NCBI GenBank assembly: GCA_018650465.1
Contig: JABIFY010000075.1
Location: forward strand, 62,001 to 126,000
Direction of reading: 5' to 3'
Length of the DNA stretch: 64,000 nt
From: Alphaproteobacteria bacterium
GTDB lineage: Bacteria > Pseudomonadota > Alphaproteobacteria > UBA2966
A program made the translations under genes and the position numbers. The notes beneath the pieces were generated by a model. It ran no database searches, was not told where the DNA came from, and worked only from the letters and a program-made list of their open reading frames with translations. Of this stretch, positions 25,563-34,738 are shown in pieces. Position 1 is the first letter of the stretch; every line of letters starts with the position of its first letter.

Positions 25563-26999
25563 TCAGATTGTTTTATTCCTGAGTCCGGAAAATATTCGCT
25601 GCCAGACAAACAATGCCCCCATCAAACCTGCCGCCAGTACCGCGGGCAGGAAGCGGTCGACCATGTGGATCATGGCAAGCCCAAAGGAATAAGCGAAATA
25701 GAGGCCCCAGCAGTAGAAAATAGCCAGAATATGCGACGAGCCAAAAGTTCCGGCGCGCAATGCCCGGATCACCAGGGCCGGCACACCCAGCAACAAGACC
25801 AGAAACGACGACCAGGCCACCAGGCGCAGGATGCCAAGACCCAAAATCAGGGCGATATCCAGGGGATTGGTTTCAGCCTTGACGCGTTGCCACAGCTTCT
25901 TCATGCCGGGCCAGGGTCGCTCTTCGGTGGCGAATTTCAGATAAACTTTGGCATTGTCCAGAACATTAAAGAACTGGTGTACGAGACCTTCTTCATAACT
26001 GCGCACACCATGATAAAGCACCGCACCGGGCTGGCTGGCGAGGACGCTGAAATATTTTTGACTGTGCATTTTGGCAGACTGGTAGGCGTTAATGCCATAT
26101 TCCGTGAACAGGCCCTCGGTGATCTGCACGGCTTCTTTATATTCGTACGTCTTGAGGTATTTCTGTGCCAGCTTGTCCAACGGTGTATCACCGGTAAAGA
26201 CTTTCGTGCCGCGCGCCTCGATTTTCACCAGAGGCTGGATCAAGACATATTGTGAACCGGTGGTATAAAACGTGTAGCCGGTGCGCCAGGTGTTCCAACC
26301 CATCACGCCGCCGATGATCACGACCAGGGGCAAGACCAGCAAAATCGCACGGCGCAATGAGGCGACAGAATTTTCATGGCTGACGACAAACCAGGCAACA
26401 TAGGCGGGCGTGAAAAAAACCAACACATAAATGCCAATGCCCCGCACCAGGCAGGCATAACCCAGCATCAGGCCTAATCCCAAAAGCAGCCACGGACCGG
26501 GGGGACGTTTTTGCACAAAGCCGATGAGAGGCACGGAAAATCCGATAACACAAAGCGCATTAAAAAGGCTGTCAGTCAGAATGTGCTGGTCATAGGTAAA
26601 GGTGACAGACAAGGCGTGGGCCGCAGCGGCCAACAGAGCCAGCGTTGAATTGCGCAACAGGGTCTGGCCCAGTCGATAGACCATCGCCGTGGCAAATAAC
26701 GACACAATGATCTGGAAGGCGACAACCAAATATAAAGCCGCCCCACTTTTGCCCGTAATCAGTCCAGCCGCCGCAATCAGGGCCGGATAACCAAAGGTCC
26801 GGAAAACGGTTTGCGGCACGGCGTAATCATTCATGCCGGCATTTGACAGCCAACCGGTGTCGCTAAGGATCGTGTGGGCATAGGCCAGATAAGAAATGCT
26901 ATCCGGTTGTTGCATAGGGCCAAAAAACATCAACCCTGACACTTTGGCGAGGGCGAGGGCCAGCAACAAAATACCTGGTAAGCGTGCGTTATCGGTCAT
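25563..26999 (-). CDS. Polytopic membrane protein, PMT/ArnT-like glycosyltransferase candidate
   Basis: A 478-residue protein with roughly ten to eleven hydrophobic segments. The N-terminal region (MFFGPMQQPDSISYLAYAHTILSDTGW) has the aspartate-containing first loop (PDS near residue 32) seen in GT-C fold lipid-linked sugar transferases. The conserved part around YDQHILTDSLFNALCVIGFSVPL and ARGTKVFTGDTPLDKLAQKY suggests the same class. It probably uses a polyprenyl-phosphate sugar, which the GT2-GtrA gene upstream could provide. Clear membrane protein; function by fold and context. Confidence 0.7.
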   Translation of the reverse strand: MTDNARLPGILLLALALAKVSGLMFFGPMQQPDSISYLAYAHTILSDTGWLSNAGMNDYAVPQTVFRTFGYPALIAAAGLITGKSGAALYLVVAFQIIVSLFATAMVYRLGQTLLRNSTLALLAAAAHALSVTFTYDQHILTDSLFNALCVIGFSVPLIGFVQKRPPGPWLLLGLGLMLGYACLVRGIGIYVLVFFTPAYVAWFVVSHENSVASLRRAILLVLPLVVIIGGVMGWNTWRTGYTFYTTGSQYVLIQPLVKIEARGTKVFTGDTPLDKLAQKYLKTYEYKEAVQITEGLFTEYGINAYQSAKMHSQKYFSVLASQPGAVLYHGVRSYEEGLVHQFFNVLDNAKVYLKFATEERPWPGMKKLWQRVKAETNPLDIALILGLGILRLVAWSSFLVLLLGVPALVIRALRAGTFGSSHILAIFYCWGLYFAYSFGLAMIHMVDRFLPAVLAAGLMGALFVWQRIFSGLRNKTI

Positions 27000-27045
27000 T
27001 CGATGCGTCCGTCATCATCTTCCAGGTAAGCTGGTTCAGACATGT

Positions 27046-27759
27046 TCAGGGGGCCTCCGCCGTGGCGATCAGCAACAGACCCATGTGGTCCACGATAAAC
27101 CGGGGCTCAAGTTTTTCAACAAAGTCTGCGAAGCGCCAACCCAGAGCCGCAGCAAAAGGCGCCGCGAACAGATAGGAGCGCACATTGATATTCTTGAAAC
27201 CAGCCGTTTCCAGGGTGGCGCGCAAACGCCGTTTGTTGAACTTGTTGATATGCTGATCTTCGTAGGAGACATCACCAACCCGGTTCAGTAACCACTCGAC
27301 CAGCGGCCAGACGCCCCCATAATCAGGGGTCGAAACAATAATGCGCCCTTGGTGCGTCATCACCCGTCGGGCTTCCGTCAGCAAGGCCGCGACGGCATCC
27401 TGTTCCAGATGTTCGATCAGTTCGATGCTGGTCACCGCATCAAAGCTGCCAGCCTCAAAAGGCATCTCGCCTGCTGATATGTGGCGAAATTGGGCATTAT
27501 TTGTGCCATAGGCATTTTTGGCGAAATCGATTTGCGGGGCGGCAATATCAACGCCCACGGAGGAAATGTTTTCCGCCAACGAGCCGATAAAAGTTCCCGG
27601 CCCACAAGCAATATCCAGATGTTTGACGGGCAGGGCCAGTTCCTGGCGAATGCGGTCAAATTTCAGTTGATGCCATTTGCTTTGCATGCCCTGGTTGCGA
27701 TGAAAAACCGCATCATAATAGCCCACATCAATCGAATCATAATCGTAGGCATCAGTCAT
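27046..27759 (-). CDS. Class I SAM-dependent methyltransferase
   Basis: A 237-residue methyltransferase. The ATG at 27759 is chosen over one at 27837, which would overlap the upstream gene by 43 bp. Motif I is LDIACGPGTFIGSLAE, with ISSVGVDIAAPQ as motif II and DAVTSIELIEHLEQD as the post-I strand; these resemble UbiE/UbiG-like enzymes. The target is unknown, but its place between a GT2-GtrA gene and a PMT-like gene suggests a lipid-linked or surface sugar. Confidence 0.85.
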   Translation of the reverse strand: MTDAYDYDSIDVGYYDAVFHRNQGMQSKWHQLKFDRIRQELALPVKHLDIACGPGTFIGSLAENISSVGVDIAAPQIDFAKNAYGTNNAQFRHISAGEMPFEAGSFDAVTSIELIEHLEQDAVAALLTEARRVMTHQGRIIVSTPDYGGVWPLVEWLLNRVGDVSYEDQHINKFNKRRLRATLETAGFKNINVRSYLFAAPFAAALGWRFADFVEKLEPRFIVDHMGLLLIATAEAP

Positions 27760-27794
27760 GGCTGCACCTGACCACTTGGACACCTGAGCACCTT

Positions 27795-28880
27795 TCAGGC
27801 CCGCCAGTTCAGGGTTGTATTGGTGGCATAGTTCCACACTGCCCCCACCACGGCACCCAGGAAACCGGCCAAAACCCAGGAACCAGCTGCGTCCACAACC
27901 CGTTCCGCCACCAGCACATTAAAGAACAGGCCAAAGGAGCAGAGCACATAAAACAACATCATGCCGGACATCAGGCGCAGGCCGGTGAGCTTTTTGTCAG
28001 AATAGGTAAAGGTATTATTGAGGAAAAAATTCACTGCCATGGCCGCCAGAGCGCCAATGATATGGCTGGTCATAAAGCCCAACATGCCACCGCCATACAG
28101 CACAGCAAGGATCGCCACATTCACGCCAGCCCCCACCAGTCCCATCATGATAAACATGATGAAGCGCAGCGGCAGGATTTTGCCAAAGCTTTTATCGGCC
28201 AGCAACGCCACATATTCCACCATGACCGTGCTGTTCAGTTTGCTCTCGCCCCATTGTCGGGTTTTAAATTCATAGGGCAGTTCCTTCATCTTGAAGTCTT
28301 TGCCCGCCGTACACAGGATATCCAGTAATATCTTGAAGCCCCGCCCCGACAGGTTCGGCACCACGTTTCGGAAAGACGTCCGGCGCACCATAAAAAAACC
28401 ACTCATGGGATCGGTGACTTTTTGCGGCACGACCAGGTAACTTAAGGATTTGGCAAAATTACTGGCGGCGATGCGCAATTTGCCCCAGTCTCCCAGGCCG
28501 CCGCCTTCCACAAAGCGGCTGCCGACAACGATGTCGAGGCTTGGGTCTTTGGCAAAGGCATCCAGCATTTGCGGCAGCACGCGTTCATCATGCTGCAAGT
28601 CCGCATCGATAACGGCCACATGTTCTGCCGATGACGACAAAAAACCCTCAATACAGGCCGATGACAGACCGCGCCGACCGACCCGTTCGATCAGCCGCAC
28701 GCGCGGATCATCGGCCGCACAAGCCATAACCTGATCTTGTGTGCCGTCCGTCGAATTGTCGTCGACAAAAATCACTTCCCAGCGACGCCCTGCCAGGGCG
28801 GCATCCAGCAATTCGATCAGTCGGGGAACATTTTCCCGCTCGTTCAGGGTGGGTGCAATTACTGAAATTTCAACAGTCAT
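27795..28880 (-). CDS. Glycosyltransferase family 2 fused to GtrA-like membrane domain
   Basis: A 361-residue protein. The first part (about 1-235) is a GT2 dolichyl/polyprenyl-phosphate-sugar synthase: SVIAPTLNERENVPRLIELL, FVDDNSTDGT and the DADLQHDE metal site (DxD). The second part (about 240-361) has four hydrophobic segments of the GtrA type. Such fusions transfer a sugar from a nucleotide to undecaprenyl phosphate and help flip it. The ATG at 28880 follows AAAGAGT; an ATG 42 bp upstream lacks this. It is the first gene of the minus-strand sugar operon. Confidence 0.92.
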   Translation of the reverse strand: MTVEISVIAPTLNERENVPRLIELLDAALAGRRWEVIFVDDNSTDGTQDQVMACAADDPRVRLIERVGRRGLSSACIEGFLSSSAEHVAVIDADLQHDERVLPQMLDAFAKDPSLDIVVGSRFVEGGGLGDWGKLRIAASNFAKSLSYLVVPQKVTDPMSGFFMVRRTSFRNVVPNLSGRGFKILLDILCTAGKDFKMKELPYEFKTRQWGESKLNSTVMVEYVALLADKSFGKILPLRFIMFIMMGLVGAGVNVAILAVLYGGGMLGFMTSHIIGALAAMAVNFFLNNTFTYSDKKLTGLRLMSGMMLFYVLCSFGLFFNVLVAERVVDAAGSWVLAGFLGAVVGAVWNYATNTTLNWRA

Positions 28881-28997
28881 CAACTCTTTGCCGGTCTGTA
28901 TGCCGCATTGGTTATTGCACATGGCGCGATTAGCATAGGCAATAGCACATCAGGCCCGGCCTTCATAGTCAGGACGGTTCAGGTATCCGGCACAATG

Positions 28998-29447
28998 TCA
29001 GGCAATAATCCCGGACACCGGCAGATAACTGCGCGCCTCCAGTTTCTGAATGAATTCAAGTACGTTTTTGTGGGCTTCGACCGGGTCATTGGCGGATTTT
29101 TCGTCGGCGATTTGCTGCACCAGCTGGTCGATCAGATCAACCGGTCGATTCAATTGCTCCTCAGACCAGGTATTGTTCGGTGAATTGGACAGATAATCCG
29201 CGCCATAGGTCAGCAATTCAAACATATCGCTGTCCGAAATCATCTGATGCAGCCGCAATTCCTTCGCCATAAGATCGATTTCACGGGGTGAAATGTTGCG
29301 AAGATCATATTTTGCCGCCACTTCGTGGGCCTTGTCGGCAGTTTCTGCCGTCTCCAGCGCCCCTGACAAGTCCGCCGCGGCTCCGGGCTTTATCGGGGTC
29401 GCAGGCGTGTAAAGCATTGATTTTGAAAATATATTTCCGATTATCAC
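28998..29447 (-). CDS. Uncharacterised small protein, 149 residues
   Basis: No known family is claimed. The start is either GTG at 29447 or ATG at 29417. The N-terminal 40 residues are low in structure (Pro/Ala rich). A predicted helical core begins at YDLRNISPREIDLMAKEL and continues HQMISDSDMFELLTYGADYL, followed by a long amphipathic C-terminal helix (LIDQLVQQIADEK, HKNVLEFIQKLEA). The core recalls small flagellar or Rhodospirillales-specific proteins with an ISPREM motif, but I cannot name it. It lies 118 bp upstream of the sugar operon on the same strand. Confidence 0.7.
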   Translation of the reverse strand: MIIGNIFSKSMLYTPATPIKPGAAADLSGALETAETADKAHEVAAKYDLRNISPREIDLMAKELRLHQMISDSDMFELLTYGADYLSNSPNNTWSEEQLNRPVDLIDQLVQQIADEKSANDPVEAHKNVLEFIQKLEARSYLPVSGIIA

Positions 29448-29530
29448 GGATGCCCCCGTCGAATTCCGACCCTGATTGCTGTCGGGTCAGAGAATTTCGA
29501 CGCAAGGTTCACGCCAGGGCCGCACCCTTT

Positions 29531-30583
29531 CTATGCCGGTTTCTCAACCATTATCACCGTAAACATGCCGCCAATCATATCGCGGTGAACTTCAACCAGA
29601 CCCGCATCCGCAATCAGTTTGTCCTGATCCGCCCGCGTGGGCACCACATTGCCCCAGGTCATTTCGTTGTAGCCGGTCAGCACGGGAAAGAAATATTCCG
29701 GTTTGCGTAAGTCCGAGGACTTCGCCGGATAGGTCTCGTCGATGATCAACAACTTGCCGCCGGGCTTCAGCGCCTTGGCGCAATTGGCCATGACCTGGTC
29801 CCGAACAGCAAGCGGCAGTTCATGCAACACTTCGAACATGGTCACGAGATCGAATTCGTTTTCGTGACCAATATCGCCGCCGTCCACCAGTTCCGCTGAT
29901 ACCCGCCCGACCATCCCGGCCCGATCGATTTCCAGGGCGGCCAGTTCGATGCCGTGGCCGTCCACATCAACACCAACACAGGTCATCGCCGGAAAGGCCC
30001 CTGCCAGGCGCAGCATCAAACCACCTGCCCCACAGCCCATATCCAGCACCTTCAGATCATCCTGCAAGCGCTGCCCGATATCCGGCAGTTTCGGCAACAC
30101 ATGATGCACCAGCACAGACTGTAGCCCACCCGTCAGGTCGGCAATACTGGCGGTGAAAGCTGGCCCATGTTCCTGATAGCTAAAGACGTCGCCGGTTTTG
30201 AAGAAATCGGGATGGCGTTCCAGATCGGCGTGGAAATGATCCGTGGTTGTCGTGCAATAATTCGCCAAGTGCCGTGGGTCCCCCGGACTGGCCAGGATCA
30301 GGTCAAAAAAGGGTGCCAGGCGATATGTTGTCGGATCGGTGCTGTCATCCCCGTCCAGAAAACCGAAAGCCCCGGCGGTTTTGCACCAGCCTGCCACATA
30401 AGGTGCATGAAGGTCATGAGCTGCTGCGAGGTCTTCTGCACTCAATCCTTCATCCGCTGCCTTCAGGCTGGCAAACAGGCCCAGCTTGTCACCGGTACTG
30501 ACCAGATGGACAGCGTGATAACCCTTGATATAGCCCCACAACTGGCCGATCTGGTCTTCGAATTTGGGTTCCTGTGCGCTCAT
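29531..30583 (-). CDS. Class I SAM methyltransferase with N-terminal winged-helix domain
   Basis: A 350-residue methyltransferase. An N-terminal helical part (about 1-95, HAVHLVSTGDKLGLFASLKA) resembles the dimerisation/winged-helix domain of small-molecule O- and N-methyltransferases. Motif I is VLDMGCGAGGLMLRLAGAFP, motif II is TCVGVDVDGHG, then EFDLVTMFEVLHELP and ALKPGGKLLIIDE. Substrate unknown. It is divergent from prfC, and the gap holds an 18-bp direct repeat. It is not clearly part of the sugar operon downstream. Confidence 0.88.
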   Translation of the reverse strand: MSAQEPKFEDQIGQLWGYIKGYHAVHLVSTGDKLGLFASLKAADEGLSAEDLAAAHDLHAPYVAGWCKTAGAFGFLDGDDSTDPTTYRLAPFFDLILASPGDPRHLANYCTTTTDHFHADLERHPDFFKTGDVFSYQEHGPAFTASIADLTGGLQSVLVHHVLPKLPDIGQRLQDDLKVLDMGCGAGGLMLRLAGAFPAMTCVGVDVDGHGIELAALEIDRAGMVGRVSAELVDGGDIGHENEFDLVTMFEVLHELPLAVRDQVMANCAKALKPGGKLLIIDETYPAKSSDLRKPEYFFPVLTGYNEMTWGNVVPTRADQDKLIADAGLVEVHRDMIGGMFTVIMVEKPA

Positions 30584-30618
30584 GATTTATCATCTTTCCC
30601 TGAAATTGCCTGCCCAAT

Positions 30619-30650
30619 GTAACAACTACCCTTAGTGTAGCAACTACCCT
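30619..30650. repeat. Direct repeat pair GTARCAACTACCCT, operator candidate
   Basis: GTAACAACTACCCT (30619-30632) and GTAGCAACTACCCT (30637-30650) repeat with an 18-bp period. The second unit contains GTAG-CAA-CTAC, a small palindrome. The pair is in the divergent gap between the methyltransferase and prfC genes, close to the methyltransferase start. Confidence 0.45.
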
Positions 30651-30748
30651 GAATTTGGCTATTGCCGCCCTTTTTCCCTGTTTTTCTCGACTTTTGGCCT
30701 GATCCCGGATAAGTCACTGGTCAACTCATTTCTCATACATCCCAGGCC

Positions 30749-32332
30749 ATGAACCAGACCGATCACTCCAGCGCGCCCCGGCGCAGCTTTGCCATTATTT
30801 CTCACCCGGATGCCGGTAAAACGACGCTGACCGAGAAAATGCTGTTGTTTGGTGGTGCCATTCAGATGGCGGGGGCTGTCAAGGCCAAGGCGAGCCAGCG
30901 CAATACGCGGTCGGACTGGATGAATATTGAGGCGGATCGCGGCATTTCCGTGATGACCTCGGTGATGACGTTTAATTATGCGGGCTGTGTCTTTAACCTG
31001 CTGGACACGCCGGGCCACGAAGATTTCTCGGAAGATACCTATCGGACCTTAAGCGCCGTCGACAGTGCCGTCATGGTCATCGACGCTGCCAAGGGTATCG
31101 AAGCCCGGACCCAGAAACTGTTCGAAGTGTGTCGCCTGCGCGATATTCCGATCATTACCTTCATCAACAAAATGGACCGCGAAGGCCGCGACCCCTTTGA
31201 TCTGTTGCAGGAAATTGAACAGACCCTGGCTCTGGACACCGCCCCCATCAACTGGCCCATTGGACGTGGCCGGTCCTTTGCCGGTGTTTATGATCTGGTT
31301 GGCAATCGCGTACGCCAACTGGATGCTGATGCCGATGGTTTTATCGTCGACGGGCCGGATGATGAGCGTGTTTCGGCCCTGCTGGATGTGCCGGAAAAAG
31401 ACGAACTGCTGGAAGAATTGATGCTGGCCAAGGAAGCCTGCCTGCCCTTTGACCTGGATGCCTTTAACGAAGGGCACCTGTCACCAGTGCTGTTTGGTAG
31501 TGCCTTGCGGGACTTTGGTGTGCGCGATCTGATTGATACCCTGGCTGAAATCGCCCCGCCGCCGCAGCCACAAATTGCCGATGTGCGCACGGTACAGCCG
31601 GACGAGCCTGGCATGACCGGCTTTGTCTTTAAAATCCAGGCCAACATGGATCCAAACCACCGGGATCGTATTGCCTTCTTGCGGGTTTGTTCCGGCAAAC
31701 TGACGCGCGGCATGCGGGCCAAACTGATGCGCACGGGCAAGCCCATGAGCATCAACACACCGCAGTTCTTTTTCGCCCAGGACCGCTCCCTGGCCGAAGA
31801 AGCCCTGGCTGGTGATGTGGTCGGCATTCCCAACCACGGCACACTGCGCATTGGCGACACCCTGACTGGTGGCGAAGACCTGGTCTTTCGCGGCGTGCCC
31901 AGTTTTGCCCCCGAAATTTTGCGACGTGTTCGCCTGCAAGATGCCATGAAGTCCAAGAAAATGCGCGAAGCCATGCAGCAAATGGCGGAAGAAGGTGTGG
32001 TACAGGTCTTCACACCGCTGGATGGCTCTCCCACCATCATCGGTGTGGTCGGATCGTTGCAGCTGGATGTGCTGATTGAACGTATGAAGGCGGAATATAA
32101 CCTGCCCATCGATTTCGAAATGTCGCGCTTTAATGTGGCCCGCTGGGTAGAGGCCAAAGACGAGGCCGAACTGGATCGTTTTACAGCCCGGCAAAAATCT
32201 TCCATGGCAAAAGACCTGGATGGGGCGCCAGTTTTCATGTCGGAAAGCCCGTTCATGCTGAACTATGAAATAGATCGCTGGCCCGATGTGACGTTCTCTG
32301 ACATCAAGGACTATCAACGCCAGGCTGAATAA
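30749..32332 (+). CDS. prfC: Peptide chain release factor 3
   Basis: A 527-residue translational GTPase that recycles release factors 1 and 2 from the ribosome. The GTPase motifs are clear: SHPDAGKTTLTEK (P-loop), RGISVMTSVMTF (switch I region), DTPGHEDFSEDTYR (switch II) and NKMDREGRDP. The beta-barrel and RF3-specific C-terminal region follow, ending VTFSDIKDYQRQAE. The length is that of E. coli RF3 (529). It is divergent from a methyltransferase gene and stands alone transcriptionally, with an unknown gene 89 bp downstream. Confidence 0.97.
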   Translation: MNQTDHSSAPRRSFAIISHPDAGKTTLTEKMLLFGGAIQMAGAVKAKASQRNTRSDWMNIEADRGISVMTSVMTFNYAGCVFNLLDTPGHEDFSEDTYRTLSAVDSAVMVIDAAKGIEARTQKLFEVCRLRDIPIITFINKMDREGRDPFDLLQEIEQTLALDTAPINWPIGRGRSFAGVYDLVGNRVRQLDADADGFIVDGPDDERVSALLDVPEKDELLEELMLAKEACLPFDLDAFNEGHLSPVLFGSALRDFGVRDLIDTLAEIAPPPQPQIADVRTVQPDEPGMTGFVFKIQANMDPNHRDRIAFLRVCSGKLTRGMRAKLMRTGKPMSINTPQFFFAQDRSLAEEALAGDVVGIPNHGTLRIGDTLTGGEDLVFRGVPSFAPEILRRVRLQDAMKSKKMREAMQQMAEEGVVQVFTPLDGSPTIIGVVGSLQLDVLIERMKAEYNLPIDFEMSRFNVARWVEAKDEAELDRFTARQKSSMAKDLDGAPVFMSESPFMLNYEIDRWPDVTFSDIKDYQRQAE

Positions 32333-32421
32333 ATCGCTGATTTTTTCAAACCGATTTTCACCTGTTCAACATGCACAGGTGCTGTAGTACAGTTCAGCGT
32401 ATCTATTTTGGAAATTTTTGA

Positions 32422-33168
32422 ATGACCGAAGCACCCGACGTTGTTGATATCAAGGATGATGCGGGCTACCGCGTGGCGATGGCGACGCTGAACAAACAGA
32501 GCCGCCCGCCTGTTGTCTTGCGCCTGCTGATGAGCGCCTTTGAAGCCTATCGTCAGTCCAGGCGCATTGGCTGGTCCAGGCCGTGGAACAAATATGGCAT
32601 CAATACCTTTCAAAGCTTCCGGCTCGCCTTTCCGGCTGATGACAATTTAATCGATTTGGCGCGGGCTGTGCTGGATTCTGAATGTGCCGATATCCCTGAG
32701 GACGCCGACAGTTTCATTCAGGATTTGTTGTCGGGCGATGACCTGATGGGGTTCGTTTTCGTGCATGAATTCGAAGAAGGCAGCAAACGTTTTGAAGGTG
32801 CCACACTCAGCTTTGGTCGCAAAACCCAACGACGCTATCGTGACCGCCTCGACCTGATCGTGGAAGCGCCTGTTGAAGGTGCTGGCATTGGAGAGATGTC
32901 TCGACTGCGAGTCTTTGTTGATCCTTATCGCGGCGTCAAACCACCGCTTTGGCAAACCTCAGTCAACGCTGCCAAGTCCGCTTCGGTCAAGACGTTGTAT
33001 GAGGAACTTGGGAAGCTGTCTCATGCCTGGGCCGGGGATACTGACAAACTTTGGGACCACTGGACGTCGCGTTATATTGACTATTTTGGCCCCCGCCGCT
33101 GGCCCTTGGGCAATACACCTTTTTATGTTGAAACCAGCGCCACACCATCTGCATTTACCCAGGACTAA
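32422..33168 (+). CDS. Uncharacterised protein, 248 residues
   Basis: I do not recognise it. There is no signal peptide, membrane segment, cysteine cluster or nucleotide motif. It begins with an acidic stretch, then a helical part containing RPPVVLRLLMSAFEAYRQSRR, an acidic middle (ECADIPEDADSFIQDLLSGDD), a basic strand-rich part (GRKTQRRYRDRLDLIVEAP), and ends with aromatic-rich FGPRRWPLGNTPFYVETS. It ends 6 bp before the AarF-family gene, so the two are likely co-transcribed and may cooperate. Coding is convincing from the codon pattern and tight spacing. Confidence 0.75.
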   Translation: MTEAPDVVDIKDDAGYRVAMATLNKQSRPPVVLRLLMSAFEAYRQSRRIGWSRPWNKYGINTFQSFRLAFPADDNLIDLARAVLDSECADIPEDADSFIQDLLSGDDLMGFVFVHEFEEGSKRFEGATLSFGRKTQRRYRDRLDLIVEAPVEGAGIGEMSRLRVFVDPYRGVKPPLWQTSVNAAKSASVKTLYEELGKLSHAWAGDTDKLWDHWTSRYIDYFGPRRWPLGNTPFYVETSATPSAFTQD

Positions 33169-33174
33169 ACGTCG

Positions 33175-34725
33175 GTGAATCTCGGAAAAAAAGCCCTGCA
33201 GGTCGCCAAAATTGGACTGGCAGCCCGGCGTATTAGCAAGGCGCGCACCGCGTCAGACAAGGCCCAGGCACGCGACGCCCTGGCGGCTTTGTTTTCCGAT
33301 GCCAAAGGCGTGACGATGAAGGTTGGCCAGTTACTGGCCGGCCATGGTGGCGACAATGAATTTACTGATCTGGTCACCAGTGTTGAACCATTACCTTTAG
33401 GTGAAATCGAACCTCTGGTGGCTGAAAGTCTGGGTCGTTCTGTAGATGACCTTTTTGTCGACATTGAGGAATCGCAGGCGGCAGCGTCTCTGGGTCAGGT
33501 TCACAAGGCCCATCTGAAGGATGGCCGCGAAGTGGCGGTCAAGGTGCGCTATCCCGGCATTGCCGACGCGGTTGATGCGGAACTAAAGCTGGCCGGATTA
33601 ATGCCCGGTTTGGGTCCGGTAAAAAAGTGGGGTTTTGATCTGGATGGTTATAAAACAACCCTGAAAGCCAATATGGACCGCGAACTGGATTATACCAGCG
33701 AAGCCCGGCGCCAAATCGAATTCGGCCAGCGCGTCAACGTGCCGGGCCTGGTGGTGCCAAAGGTCCATGAAGATGTTTTGTCGGACGGTGTGCTGGTCCA
33801 GGAATGGCAATCTGGTTTGCCGTTGTCGAAGATTTCCGGTTGGCCCGAAGCAGATCGTATGGCTGTCGCCCGGATCTTGCTGGGCACGTTGCTGAACAGT
33901 TTGTTTGAAGCCGGTCGGGTACACGGGGACCCACACCCCGGTAATAGCTATTATCGCAAAACCGCCCGCGGCCAGGCAGAAGTTGTCTTGATGGACTATG
34001 GCTGTATTGTCGATGTGGATGACACCGCCCGTCTGGCACTATTGAAAATGATTTTAGGTTTGCGTAAAGGTGAACCGGTAGACGCCTTGCAGGGTTTTTC
34101 TGCCATGGGCTTTGAGGCCGAAAAGCTGGCCCTGATCGCAGAACCCCTTGCCGCTGTGACAAATGTATTACTGTTGCCCTTTTTGCACGACGGCGACTTT
34201 GATTTCGCCGACTGGAGTCTGAAGAACAGGTTTGAAGCCTTGCTGGGAGAAAATCGCTGGTGGTTCCGGTCCGCCGGACCACCAACCTTGCTGTTATTAT
34301 TGCGAGCCTTCCAGGGACTGGTGCAACAACTGGAACAACTACAGGTCTCGATCAACTGGTGGCAGGTTCTGACAGACCACGTTACTGCGCAAACGCGCAA
34401 ACAAGCGGAAAATTTGAACCTGCCTGATTTACCTGAAGGCGTGATGCAGACCAACGTGGCGACCGATCTCTCAGCCAAGGCCGCACAACATTTAAAGGTC
34501 GTCGTAACGCGCGATGGTGAAAATGTCGTTGAAATTGCCATGCCGGGGCGGGCGGCGCGAAATATTGAAAACCTGATACCGGAAGATGTACTGGCCCAAA
34601 TTGAGGCGTCCGGCGAAGTTGATTTTGCGGCCATAAAGAAACACCTGGAGGAAACCGGCCTCAGCCCGCAGGATATTTTCACCTTTGATAATGGTGAAAA
34701 ACAGTACCGGGTCTGGCTGGAATAG
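33175..34725 (+). CDS. ABC1/AarF/UbiB-family atypical kinase
   Basis: A 516-residue ABC1-family protein with a GTG start 10 bp after AGGA. The family motifs are seen: TMKVGQLLAG (KxGQ), QAAASLGQVHKAHL (alanine-rich nucleotide loop), VAVKVRYPGI (VAxK lysine), HGDPHPGNSYY (catalytic loop) and MDYGCI (metal aspartate). ABC1 proteins support ubiquinone production or lipid handling; UbiB proper has C-terminal membrane helices, which are not evident here. Two cytochrome c genes follow, which suits a respiratory link but does not prove it. Confidence 0.88.
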   Translation: MNLGKKALQVAKIGLAARRISKARTASDKAQARDALAALFSDAKGVTMKVGQLLAGHGGDNEFTDLVTSVEPLPLGEIEPLVAESLGRSVDDLFVDIEESQAAASLGQVHKAHLKDGREVAVKVRYPGIADAVDAELKLAGLMPGLGPVKKWGFDLDGYKTTLKANMDRELDYTSEARRQIEFGQRVNVPGLVVPKVHEDVLSDGVLVQEWQSGLPLSKISGWPEADRMAVARILLGTLLNSLFEAGRVHGDPHPGNSYYRKTARGQAEVVLMDYGCIVDVDDTARLALLKMILGLRKGEPVDALQGFSAMGFEAEKLALIAEPLAAVTNVLLLPFLHDGDFDFADWSLKNRFEALLGENRWWFRSAGPPTLLLLLRAFQGLVQQLEQLQVSINWWQVLTDHVTAQTRKQAENLNLPDLPEGVMQTNVATDLSAKAAQHLKVVVTRDGENVVEIAMPGRAARNIENLIPEDVLAQIEASGEVDFAAIKKHLEETGLSPQDIFTFDNGEKQYRVWLE

Positions 34726-34738
34726 AGAGGGAACCTTG

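Noticed and set aside
31288-32317. Long minus-strand frames opposite prfC
   Set aside because: Antisense to a secure prfC gene; low-complexity translation typical of shadow frames.
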